Shown here: positions 25,803 to 33,871 of the stretch, piece by piece
Numbering within the stretch: position 1 is the stretch's first letter
Layout of the letters: each line of letters starts with the position of its first letter
Source of the DNA: an uncultured Lachnospiraceae bacterium
Lineage (GTDB): Bacteria; Bacillota; Clostridia; Lachnospirales; Lachnospiraceae
Assembly: GCA_910585465.1 (NCBI GenBank)
Contig: CAJUEW010000017.1
Location: 1-64,000, forward strand
Reading direction: 5' to 3'
DNA length: 64,000 nucleotides
Position numbers and translations under genes: made by a program
Notes under the pieces: generated by a model
Told to the model about the DNA's origin: nothing
Database searches by the model: none
The model's input: only the letters and a program-made list of their open reading frames with translations

Positions 25803-26583
25803 AACGCACACCTCCCAGTGAAGGAACTGCATCCAGAAGTCTTTTCGTGTACTCGTTCTGTGACTCGTGAAGTATATGCTCCCTGGAGCCCCTGTCCTCA
25901 ATGATTCCCTCTTTCATCACGACCATATAGTCGGACATATAAGCGGCCACGCCCAGGTTGTGGGTCACTACAATGATACTGGCGCCGAACTCATCCCTCA
26001 GCTCCATAAACTGCCGGATAATCTGCGCCTGAGTCGTCACATCCAGCGCGCTGGTCGGTTCATCGGCCAGCAGAAGCTTAGGCTGATAGGTCATACCCAT
26101 CGCAATGCCGACTCTCTGTCGCATACCGCCGGAAAGCTGGAACGGATAGCTTTTCATAATATTGTCACCGTTGGGCAGGCGCATTCGCTCCAGCATCTTA
26201 ATCCCCTTATCCCTTGCATCCTTTTTGGAAATGTTCTCGTGAGTGCGGATATATTCCACAAAGCAGTCGCCAATTTTTCTGGTAGGATTCATCATAGCCC
26301 CGGAATCCTGGAAAATCATGGAAATTTCCGTCCCCCGAAGCTTTCTCCAGTCCTCCTTTGATTTATTCAGCAGAGTCTCTCCTTCAAAGAGAATGTCTCC
26401 CCCGGTCACCTTACCGCCGCCGGCAAGAAGTCCCAGCACCGCGCGGATAACGGTTGTCTTGCCGCTTCCGCTCTCACCCACAATACTGCAAATCTGTCCC
26501 TGCTCAAGACTTAAACTAACATTCTGTACAGTAGGTACGCTTTTATAGGAAATTGTCACATTTTTTAATTCCAGCAACGCCAT
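25795..26583 (-). CDS. Nik/Opp-type ABC transporter ATP-binding protein (first)
   Basis: 262 residues. Walker A GESGSGKTT, signature QLSGGMRQRVGIAMG, Walker B LLLADEPTSALDV, H-loop VTHNLG. It is shorter than OppD and lacks the Cys-containing C-terminal extension, similar to NikD. Paired with the next ATPase by overlap. Confidence 0.92.
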   Translation of the reverse strand: MALLELKNVTISYKSVPTVQNVSLSLEQGQICSIVGESGSGKTTVIRAVLGLLAGGGKVTGGDILFEGETLLNKSKEDWRKLRGTEISMIFQDSGAMMNPTRKIGDCFVEYIRTHENISKKDARDKGIKMLERMRLPNGDNIMKSYPFQLSGGMRQRVGIAMGMTYQPKLLLADEPTSALDVTTQAQIIRQFMELRDEFGASIIVVTHNLGVAAYMSDYMVVMKEGIIEDRGSREHILHESQNEYTKRLLDAVPSLGGVRYV

Positions 26584-26598
26584 ATTTCACGCACCCCC

Positions 26599-27426
26599 TT
26601 ACTCATTTTTCGGATCCAGAATGTCCCGGAGACTGTCTCCAAGCATATTAAATATCACAACCGTAACAAAAATCGCCAGTCCCGGGAACACCATCAGCCA
26701 TGGAGCGGACTGCATATATGCACGCCCCTCGTTCAGCATCAGTCCCCATTCAGGAGCAGGCGCTTTTGCGCCAAAGCCCAGAAAAGACAGGGCTGCCAGC
26801 TCCAGCATCATGCTTCCAATATCCGTTGCCGCAGTAATCACCAGCGTGGGCAGTACATTGGGAAGCATGTAATGAGTCAGCATATATGGGGTCCTGGAAC
26901 CTGTAACGATCGCTGCCGCTACAAAGTCCCTGTGCCGGATCTTCATAACAAGGCTTCTGGCCAGACGGGCGTATTTCGTCCAGCTCACCAGGGCAATCGC
27001 AATAACCGCATTACGAATGCTGGCACCCATAATGCCTGCAACAGCCAATGCCAGCACAAGGCCCGGGAACGCAATCAGCATATCCGCAATACGCATGATG
27101 ACTGCATCAACAATGCCCCCGAAATATCCGGCCAGAATCCCCAGCGCCGTTCCAATTACAAAGATCAGAATAACCACTGAAAAGGCCGCTGTCAGAGAGG
27201 TTCTTGCCCCATAGATAACCCGGGTAAAGATATCTCTCCCCAGCTTGTCGGTTCCGAAAATATGCCCTGCGCCCGGGGGCAGGATCGCATCCGACAGGCT
27301 GCCCTCCACAGGACTGATTCCTCCCGTAATAAGAGGCGCCAGGACGGCGGCTAAAACAAGCAGAACAGCTAAAACGCCAAATACCGTGAATGTTTTATTC
27401 TGTATAAAAAAATTTGTTTTTTTCAT
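26599..27426 (-). CDS. Nik/Opp-type ABC permease (NikC/DppC-like)
   Basis: 275 residues, about six membrane segments with the BPD_transp_1 coupling motif near SLGF-GAKAPAPEWGLML. The N-terminal OppC_N-like region includes FGTDKLGRDIFTRVIYGARTSL, the signature of the C-type permease. It overlaps or abuts neighbours by a few bases in a tight operon. Confidence 0.93.
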   Translation of the reverse strand: MKKTNFFIQNKTFTVFGVLAVLLVLAAVLAPLITGGISPVEGSLSDAILPPGAGHIFGTDKLGRDIFTRVIYGARTSLTAAFSVVILIFVIGTALGILAGYFGGIVDAVIMRIADMLIAFPGLVLALAVAGIMGASIRNAVIAIALVSWTKYARLARSLVMKIRHRDFVAAAIVTGSRTPYMLTHYMLPNVLPTLVITAATDIGSMMLELAALSFLGFGAKAPAPEWGLMLNEGRAYMQSAPWLMVFPGLAIFVTVVIFNMLGDSLRDILDPKNE

Positions 27427-27429
27427 ATC

Positions 27430-28368
27430 CTACCTCTTCAGTCTCATACGCGGATCTACCAGATTATAAGAAATATCCACAATCAGGTTAATAGCCATAT
27501 AGATAACTGCGATCCATAAAACGTAGCCCTGAATTAAATTATAATCGCAGGAAGTAATTGCGGATACGGCCAGATTTCCAAGTCCCGGATAGGAAAAAAT
27601 AACTTCCACAACAGAGGTTCCTCCAAGCAGGGAGCCAATGGACAGGCCCAGCATCGTAATCAATGGAAGAAAAGAGTTGGGAAATATATTCAGCCACAAA
27701 ATTTTCCACTCCTGCACGCCTCTGGCTCTTGCACCTGTCACATAATCCTGGCTCAGCTCCTCCAATACCGCAGTACGAACCTGCCTTGTATACTTGGAGG
27801 ACATGGCAATAGCCAGAGTAACCGAAGGCAGAATCATGCTTTTAAAGCCTCCTCCGGAGCAGATAACCGGAAGCCAGTTTACCTGAACGCAGAATACAAG
27901 CATCAGCAGGAGGCCCACCCAGAAATTGGGGATGGATACTCCAAGGAATGTAAATCCACGAACCAGATAGTCAATCCACGTATTTTTATAAACCGCGGAA
28001 AGCATTCCAAGCGGAACCGATATCAGCAGCATCAGAACCATGGAAAAAATCGTAAGCTTCAGGGTCGGCCACAGACGGACAGCTAAAAGTGTCAGAACCG
28101 GCTTGCTGAAAGAATAGGAATTACCAAAATTTCCATGCAGGCAGTTTGTCAGCCACCGGAAATACTGGGTAAGGAAAGGATCATTAAGCCCCATTTGCTC
28201 ACGTATGGACTGAACAAGCTCCTCACTCGGCATGACTCCGGAAGCACTGAGCATCGTCCGGACCGGGTCACCTGGTGACATATATGTCAGTATAAAGGTC
28301 AGAAAGCTGATTCCGATCAGTACTACAATCATCTGCAGCAATCTGGATATTAATTGTTTTTTTGTCAT
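27430..28368 (-). CDS. Nik/Opp-type ABC permease (NikB/DppB-like)
   Basis: 312 residues, six membrane segments. The start (LLQMIVVLIGISFLTFIL) and SPGDP motif are typical of the B-type permease, as is RARGVQEWKI, the cytoplasmic ATPase-contact loop. It lies 75 bases after the binding-protein gene and 3 bases before the C-type permease. Confidence 0.93.
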   Translation of the reverse strand: MTKKQLISRLLQMIVVLIGISFLTFILTYMSPGDPVRTMLSASGVMPSEELVQSIREQMGLNDPFLTQYFRWLTNCLHGNFGNSYSFSKPVLTLLAVRLWPTLKLTIFSMVLMLLISVPLGMLSAVYKNTWIDYLVRGFTFLGVSIPNFWVGLLLMLVFCVQVNWLPVICSGGGFKSMILPSVTLAIAMSSKYTRQVRTAVLEELSQDYVTGARARGVQEWKILWLNIFPNSFLPLITMLGLSIGSLLGGTSVVEVIFSYPGLGNLAVSAITSCDYNLIQGYVLWIAVIYMAINLIVDISYNLVDPRMRLKR

Positions 28369-28443
28369 GCTACCACTCCCCCCGAAATGAATGGAAAGGT
28401 TTTCAGAAATACTTTAAAGGCTCCCTTATTTTTTTATATCAGC

Positions 28444-30066
28444 CTACTGCACCGGAACGATCTCCGTACTCAGCCAGTAATAGTCCGCCGTATGAATATG
28501 CGCGTATCCGACATTCTTAGAATAGATCATGGAGCTGTTATAGTAGCCGTCCACCAGCACGGCCGCGTCATTAATTAAAATCTGCTGAAGCCGGGTAATG
28601 ATTTCTGTACGGGCATCCTCGTCCATCTCGGTCAGAAGCTGTTCATACAGCTCATCGTACTCCTCATTCACATATCCGCAGAAATCAGAGGTTCCCTTGC
28701 TGTACCAGTTTGCCATATATTCTGTAGGATCGCCGTTGCCTACCGTAGTCCAGTTGTTCGCATTGAAATCATAGTCTCCTGCCACCAGACTGCTCCACTG
28801 ATCGTCAGAGCTTCCCTCCCTCTCATTTACCTCAATGCCGATCTCATTCAGATACTGATGATGTGCCTGCGCAAATTCCTTCAGCAGACGGTTGTCATAA
28901 TATACATAGTCAAGGACTATATTCTGTCCGTCCAGCTCACGGATACCGTCTCCATTCGTATCTACAATGCCTGCGTCATCCAGAAGCTTTTTTGCCCCTT
29001 CTGCATTGTAAGCAAAGGGATTGTCCAACGTATCATAGCCATAAGACAGGTTGGAGGGAAGCACGGAACAGCCGGACGTATACAGCCCTCCGATCAGATT
29101 AGAAGTACAGATAGAATCATAGTCAATGCCCATCAGAACCGCCTGCCTTAACGCGTCATTTCCAAGAATACCATTAAAATTAATCCAGGAAAATCCGCAG
29201 CGTACACCGCTTGCAATATCAACGGTAAAGTTTTCGTCGTTCTGCAGTTCCTGAATATCACTTACATTGGTAATATTTTCCACCAGATCCACCTGGCCGT
29301 TTTTCAGAGCCATGGCCTTTGCAGTCGCATCCCCCATATAAAGCAGCTCCACCTTATCATAGGGAACCTCTTCCCGGTAGTGCTCGTTGGCAATCAGATT
29401 GTAGCCCACCTGATCCGTAAATTTTTCGATTACATACGGACCGGTGCCAATAACGCCGTTATTCCAATCGGCAATATGTTCTACATCCAAAATGGCCATA
29501 ACCGGATAAGCCAGATTACCCGGCAGATTTGTATAAGCAGTCTTTGTCTGGATGATAATGGTGTTTGCCGTGTCGTCAGCGGTGATCTCAGCCTCATACT
29601 CCAGGAATTTATTAGGGCTGGAGGAACCGTTCGGGCCGTCCACCTTCAGTCGGTCCAGGGATTCCTTTACCTTAGAGGCAGTCATATCGCATCCGTCAGA
29701 AAATTTAATTCCGTCTTTCAGGTGAATTGTCCAGGTCAGATGGTCGTCGGATACCTCACAGGAATCTGCCAGCCAGCCTTCTGTCTCCATGGAATCATTA
29801 AATTTGAAAAGAGCTTCACCAATACCATAACGCATGCAGTTCCACGCCGCATTAGTCTGATTGGCCGGATCCACCAGTCCGTCGCCATAATTCTGGCACC
29901 CAAATCTAAGAACTTTTTCTCCGTCCCCGGCTGTATTTACCGTATTGCCTGCTTCAGAAAGCCCTGCAGAGCCCGAAGAGCTGCCGCCGCAGCCTGTAAG
30001 CATTCCGGCCGCCACAGCAGCCGTCATTGTCAGCGCCAATACCTTTTTTTTCACACCGTTTTTCAT
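28444..30066 (-). CDS. Extracellular solute-binding lipoprotein, family 5 (Nik/Dpp type)
   Basis: 540 residues. Lipobox LTGC after a hydrophobic signal. The SBP_bac_5 fold is shown by DGLVDPANQTN, LKDGIKFSDGCDMTA, and FSWINFNGILGNDALRQAV. Family 5 proteins bind peptides, nickel chelates, or other ligands. The cobalamin riboswitch upstream makes cobalt, a cobalt chelate or a corrinoid precursor the most likely cargo. AAGGAAGG precedes the ATG. First structural gene of the operon. Confidence 0.9.
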   Translation of the reverse strand: MKNGVKKKVLALTMTAAVAAGMLTGCGGSSSGSAGLSEAGNTVNTAGDGEKVLRFGCQNYGDGLVDPANQTNAAWNCMRYGIGEALFKFNDSMETEGWLADSCEVSDDHLTWTIHLKDGIKFSDGCDMTASKVKESLDRLKVDGPNGSSSPNKFLEYEAEITADDTANTIIIQTKTAYTNLPGNLAYPVMAILDVEHIADWNNGVIGTGPYVIEKFTDQVGYNLIANEHYREEVPYDKVELLYMGDATAKAMALKNGQVDLVENITNVSDIQELQNDENFTVDIASGVRCGFSWINFNGILGNDALRQAVLMGIDYDSICTSNLIGGLYTSGCSVLPSNLSYGYDTLDNPFAYNAEGAKKLLDDAGIVDTNGDGIRELDGQNIVLDYVYYDNRLLKEFAQAHHQYLNEIGIEVNEREGSSDDQWSSLVAGDYDFNANNWTTVGNGDPTEYMANWYSKGTSDFCGYVNEEYDELYEQLLTEMDEDARTEIITRLQQILINDAAVLVDGYYNSSMIYSKNVGYAHIHTADYYWLSTEIVPVQ

Positions 30067-30106
30067 TCTTATTACCTTCCTTTTGTGTTTTCTTGTTTAT
30101 AAAGGC

Positions 30107-30136
30107 AAAAAAACAGATCCTCATATGGGGATCTGT
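30107..30136 (-). terminator. Riboswitch expression-platform terminator
   Basis: Minus strand ACAGATCC and GGATCTGT form an 8-bp stem with loop CCATATGA, followed by TTTTTT. It lies between the cobalamin aptamer and the first coding sequence, as expected for control by premature termination. Confidence 0.85.
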
Positions 30137-30254
30137 CGAAATAACATATAAAGAACACTTATTGCAGAAAAGATAATAACCTTTTGTATCCTTTTGAACA
30201 TCAGTATTTTTCATGTGTAGTTCTCATATGCACCGTATGAGTTTGCTCACAGGT

Positions 30255-30415
30255 AATCTGGCAGGTCTCCTGACTTAAGTTCATAGCTGATAACGCCTTC
30301 CCAAAATATTTTTCTCTCAGTGGCTTCCTGTTCATCAGCTCCCTATCACAGTGACGGGATCGTACCGGATTTGCACCGGTTTCCCTTTTAATCTGTCGTA
30401 TAGGCAGAACCAGAT
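30255..30415 (-). ncRNA. Cobalamin (B12) riboswitch
   Basis: The minus strand carries the conserved B12 blocks in order: AAAAGGGAAACCGGTGCAAA, TCCCGTCACTGTGA, GAAGCCACTGAG, TTTTGGGAAGGC and the B12 box AGTCAGGAGACCTGCC. It controls the downstream Nik/Opp-type operon. With cobalamin bound, the terminator at 30107-30136 should form. The identification is by the conserved primary sequence and its correct order; exact ends are approximate. Confidence 0.95.
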
Positions 30416-30451
30416 TCCATAAATACAGTATTTACTTTTATAAACACTTTT

Positions 30452-30481
30452 ACTTTACTACCAGAGCTCAGCTTCTGTCAA
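30452..30481 (-). promoter_or_regulatory. Promoter of the riboswitch operon
   Basis: Minus strand TTGACA (30476-30481), 18 bases, TAAAGT (30452-30457), about 35 bases before the aptamer. Confidence 0.6.
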
Positions 30482-30492
30482 TAATCTGACAA

Positions 30493-30563
30493 TTTTCAAC
30501 TTATTCCATTTTGGAATGCTTTAATGTTGAAAACCGGGCCCTTATGTTGGATGCCGGGTTCCT
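30493..30563. repeat. Nested dyad and 20-bp tandem repeat upstream of the riboswitch promoter
   Basis: TTTTCAAC (30493-30500) pairs with GTTGAAAA (30526-30533), enclosing ATTCC/GGAAT (30503-30517). Overlapping its end, ATGTTG-N4-CCGGG recurs at 30524 and 30544 with a 20-bp period. Function unknown; it could be an operator near the riboswitch promoter. Confidence 0.4.
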
Positions 30564-30571
30564 GATCGTTT

Positions 30572-30604
30572 AAACAGGCGCAGTTAAAATAACTGCGCCT
30601 GTTT
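30572..30604 (-). terminator. Terminator of the corrinoid-protein operon
   Basis: A perfect 14-bp stem, AAACAGGCGCAGTT with AACTGCGCCTGTTT, and a 5-base loop. The U tract is short (TTT), so it may rely on stem strength. Confidence 0.7.
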
Positions 30605-30630
30605 ATTAACACTTTTTCTGTATTACTGCC

Positions 30631-31269
30631 TTAGCAGGCAACAAGCTCCTTTGCTCTCTGGGCGGCAGATGCTGCGTCTTCTGTATAAGCGTCTGCTCCG
30701 ATTTCATCTGCAAACTCCTGAGTAATCGGCGCTCCGCCTACCATAACCTTTATTTTAGAGCGGAACGGCGCGTCATTGAGTAATGCAACCGCATCCTTAA
30801 GAGCCGGCATTGTGGTGGTCAGCAATGCAGAACAACACACAATCTTAGTTTCCGGATTCGCTTCATAAGCCTCAATAAATTTCTCCTTGGCAACATCCAC
30901 ACCCAGGTCAATCACCTCAAAGCCTGCAGATTCCATCATCATGGCAACCAGATTTTTTCCGATATCATGCAAATCTCCCGCAACTGTTCCAATGATGATC
31001 TTTCCTGCCGCGCCGGCTACACCTGTCGCAAGATGCGGTTTTAACACTTCTACGCCCTTCTTCATGGCTCTTGCAGCCACCAGCATTTCCGGTACGAAAA
31101 TTTCTCCGGATTTAAATTTTGCACCCACCTCATCCATTGCGGCAATCATACCTTTATTTAAAATATCAGACGGATCGCATCCTGCATCCAATGCTTCCTG
31201 AACCGCTCCGGCAATCGCCTTTGCTTTTCCCTTTGCCACCAGATCATATACTTCCTGAATTCCTGCCAT
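30631..31269 (-). CDS. Corrinoid (B12-binding) methyl-carrier protein
   Basis: 212 residues. The N-terminal methionine-synthase cap-like helical domain (about 1-85) and B12-binding Rossmann domain (about 88-210) match MtaC/MttC/OdmC-type carriers. The cobalt-ligand motif D-x-H-x-x-G is GDLHDIG (Asp99, His101, Gly104). It shuttles a methyl group between the substrate methyltransferase and the pterin methyltransferase encoded 23 bases upstream. Cys and Gly-rich VMVGGAPITQEFADEIGAD closes the B12 site. Confidence 0.96.
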   Translation of the reverse strand: MAGIQEVYDLVAKGKAKAIAGAVQEALDAGCDPSDILNKGMIAAMDEVGAKFKSGEIFVPEMLVAARAMKKGVEVLKPHLATGVAGAAGKIIIGTVAGDLHDIGKNLVAMMMESAGFEVIDLGVDVAKEKFIEAYEANPETKIVCCSALLTTTMPALKDAVALLNDAPFRSKIKVMVGGAPITQEFADEIGADAYTEDAASAAQRAKELVAC

Positions 31270-31292
31270 TATCTTATCCTCCTTAAATGTTT

Positions 31293-32096
31293 TTATTTTT
31301 TAGGTCCGAAAATTCCTTCCCGGTATGCACTTATGTATTCCATACAATAATCATCTAATCCAAGCAGCGCCTCTGTTGCGTAAATTACTCCCATCATATC
31401 GCGGTTTGTGGGATCGAGGATTGCGCTGTCCAGTCCTGCATTCATAGCAAGCACAACAAATCCCAGATTTACCATCTTTCTCACGGGAAGGTTGAAGGAA
31501 ATATTGCTGACTGCGGCCTCAATATGGATGTCCGGATACTGCTTCCGGATCGTGCTGATTACCTCCACATTCATGGCAATACCATCCTCTGATGTACAGA
31601 GCATCTCAACTAACGGGTCTATATGGAGTCTGGACGGACTAATTTTATATTCCTTTGCCTTTTCCATAATGTAATCAAATACCTTCAGCCTGTCTGCCGC
31701 ACATTTCGGAATACCTGTATCGTCGGACAGAAGACAGATTACTTCCCACTTGGTGTCCGCAATCAACGGAAAAATCTTATCAATCTTGTCCCCCTCTCCG
31801 GAAACGGAATTAATAAGACCCGGCTTTTTACAATACGGAAATACCTGTGTAATTACATCCGCGCTGGGACTGTCCACGGAAATCGGAAGATGGCTTGCCT
31901 CCTGAATACAGTCAATCATCCATTTCAAAGTTTCTACTTCCTCTCCCTCCGGAACAGACGCGCAGCAGTCAATATATGTAGCCCCTGCTTCCTCCTGCAT
32001 TCTGGCTCTGTTCTTAATGAATTCCGCATCCCGCTTTGCAATCGCTTCCGCCACAATCGGGATGGAACCATTAATCTTTTCACCAATAATGATCAT
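31293..32096 (-). CDS. Pterin-binding methyltransferase (methylcorrinoid:tetrahydrofolate type)
   Basis: 267 residues of the dihydropteroate-synthase-like TIM barrel used by AcsE, OdmD and MtvA. Features are IIGEKINGSIP at the start, DCCASVPEGEEVE, PISVDSPSADVI, and INSVSGEGDK. It is expected to move the methyl group from the corrinoid protein to tetrahydrofolate, or the reverse. Operon leader of the corrinoid protein. GGAGGGAACAAAA precedes the ATG. Confidence 0.93.
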   Translation of the reverse strand: MIIIGEKINGSIPIVAEAIAKRDAEFIKNRARMQEEAGATYIDCCASVPEGEEVETLKWMIDCIQEASHLPISVDSPSADVITQVFPYCKKPGLINSVSGEGDKIDKIFPLIADTKWEVICLLSDDTGIPKCAADRLKVFDYIMEKAKEYKISPSRLHIDPLVEMLCTSEDGIAMNVEVISTIRKQYPDIHIEAAVSNISFNLPVRKMVNLGFVVLAMNAGLDSAILDPTNRDMMGVIYATEALLGLDDYCMEYISAYREGIFGPKK

Positions 32097-32148
32097 TTTT
32101 GTTCCCTCCTTTTAGCTTCCTTTTCTGAATGAAGTGTATCATACTCCC

Positions 32149-32166
32149 GGTTATTGCACCATAACC
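32149..32166. promoter_or_regulatory. Inverted repeat in the PucR/methyltransferase divergent region
   Basis: GGTTAT-N6-ATAACC, just upstream of a minus-strand TATGAT -10 candidate (plus 32138-32143). It could be the binding site of the divergent PucR-type regulator. Confidence 0.4.
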
Positions 32167-32243
32167 AGAACTGTTCATTTATTCCGCAATTTTCCTATAT
32201 TTTGTAGGAAGGATATTTCTGTTATAATTGAATAACCCTTAGT

Positions 32244-32259
32244 TTTATTATATAATAAA
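32244..32259. repeat. 16-bp perfect palindrome
   Basis: TTTATTATATAATAAA lies about 50 bases upstream of the PucR-type gene. It is AT-only, so it may be a regulator site or merely low-complexity promoter DNA. Confidence 0.35.
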
Positions 32260-32309
32260 TATAATTTTACTTTTATTTTCCAACATTATATAGAAAGGAT
32301 TCCCGAATC

Positions 32310-33845
32310 ATGAATCTGAGTGCGCTTCTCATCACCTATCACCTGAGAAAAAAATATCCAGGAGTTGTTTTCTCCTCCTGGCTTTCCTGTGAACCCCATC
32401 TGAAATATCCTGTTTACTATGAAGGCCGGAATTCCTTTGAGGACGGCCTGATTTATCTTCTGGACAATTCTGAGCTTCCAATTCCCAACCGGCATCTTTC
32501 TAAAAATATGATTCTGCTCACAGGAGGACATTTTGCAGTGTCCGAACAGGATTATCCCAACCTTTGCATTCTTCCTCCCGATATTTCCACTAATGAAGCC
32601 TTTATTTATATTCAGGAAATATTTAACCGTTATCAGCAGTGGAACCAAAGCCTTATAGAATCCCGGCTGTCCAATGCTTCTGTCCAGAATCTTCTGAATC
32701 TGACCGACTGCATCATCCCTAACCCCATGATGGTAATCGGAATGGATTTCACCATTATTGCTTCTAAAAAGCTTACCTATGGAGAACTGAAAAATTCCGT
32801 TCTGGGTTCCAGCGAACAAACGCAGCCCCTTGTCAATGCGCTCAAACAGGACTCAAATTATGAAGAGGCCTATAACCGGATCGGCTATTTCTTTTATCCC
32901 GGCAATCATATCGCCACTCCAAAATTGTGCGTTAATATCATGAAATCCGGAAAAACCATTTACCGTCTTATGATTTCAGAGGGAGAGATTCCCCTTGACG
33001 ATACCTTCGGTTTTTTGCTGGAATATCTTGCAAAGATGATTTCCCACGCTCTGACAACCAGTACCATCGCAAATCATGACACGGCCCATGCCCTGCGGCA
33101 GATATTTCTTACCCTGCTCACAAATCCCGGCGCTGACTATGTGGAAATCAGCCAGCAGTTTACTGCCGCGGGATGGCTGTCCTCCCATCACTACCAATGT
33201 ATTCTGATTAACATTGGTATTCTGGACATTAAAAACCTGACAATTCGCTCTATCTGCAGCTATATGGAAAATTCTATCCCTGCCTCCTGTGCGGTAGAGC
33301 ACCAGGGCAACGCAGTAGTTTATATTAATTTAACACTGTGTACGCTCACATGGGATGAAATATCCCAGAAGCTGGCCAGATTTATCCGGGACAGCCTTCT
33401 AACTGCGGGATACAGCCGCAAAATGCTGGGACATTTCAATTTTCACCGGCAATATGTACAGGCCTCCACTGCCCTTCAGGTAGGAAAAAGGCGGGAACCC
33501 TCCCGATGGATTCACCATTTTAATCAGATTGCTCTGCCATATATACTTGAGCAAACGATTCGGAAGCTTCCCGCCTATATGATCTGCCATGAAAGGCTTC
33601 TGGATTTGAAATATAAGGATGAGGCAAACCACACCCAGCTCTATCAGACTACCCGATGTTATCTGGAGCATCATCAAAATATTGCCCGCACTTCAGAGGC
33701 ACTGTTCATACACAGAAGCACGCTTTTGTACCGGCTTGATAAAATCAGGGATATACTGAAAACCGATTTTTCAGACCCGGACGAACTGCTTTACCTGCTT
33801 CTTTCTTTTCATTTGATGGACATGGATGAGCAGGCCGGCCAATAG
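32310..33845 (+). CDS. PucR/CdaR-type transcriptional regulator 1
   Basis: 511 residues. The C-terminal HTH_30 domain (about 445-500) has LEHHQNIARTSEALFIHRSTLLYRLDKI (read in order), the diagnostic PucR_C pattern. The N-terminal 300 residues are a sensor region without a clear known domain, probably GAF-like. It is divergent from the pterin methyltransferase operon and convergent with the RACE gene, so it likely controls one or both. A paralog with the same architecture is at 42315-43856. Confidence 0.9.
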   Translation: MNLSALLITYHLRKKYPGVVFSSWLSCEPHLKYPVYYEGRNSFEDGLIYLLDNSELPIPNRHLSKNMILLTGGHFAVSEQDYPNLCILPPDISTNEAFIYIQEIFNRYQQWNQSLIESRLSNASVQNLLNLTDCIIPNPMMVIGMDFTIIASKKLTYGELKNSVLGSSEQTQPLVNALKQDSNYEEAYNRIGYFFYPGNHIATPKLCVNIMKSGKTIYRLMISEGEIPLDDTFGFLLEYLAKMISHALTTSTIANHDTAHALRQIFLTLLTNPGADYVEISQQFTAAGWLSSHHYQCILINIGILDIKNLTIRSICSYMENSIPASCAVEHQGNAVVYINLTLCTLTWDEISQKLARFIRDSLLTAGYSRKMLGHFNFHRQYVQASTALQVGKRREPSRWIHHFNQIALPYILEQTIRKLPAYMICHERLLDLKYKDEANHTQLYQTTRCYLEHHQNIARTSEALFIHRSTLLYRLDKIRDILKTDFSDPDELLYLLLSFHLMDMDEQAGQ

Positions 33846-33852
33846 ACTCAGT

Positions 33853-33871
33853 CCGGCCGCAGCCGGCTTTT
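33853..33871 (+). terminator. Short terminator after PucR 1
   Basis: CCGGC-CGCA-GCCGG stem followed by CTTTT. A weak U tract; it ends inside the convergent RACE stop region. Confidence 0.5.
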
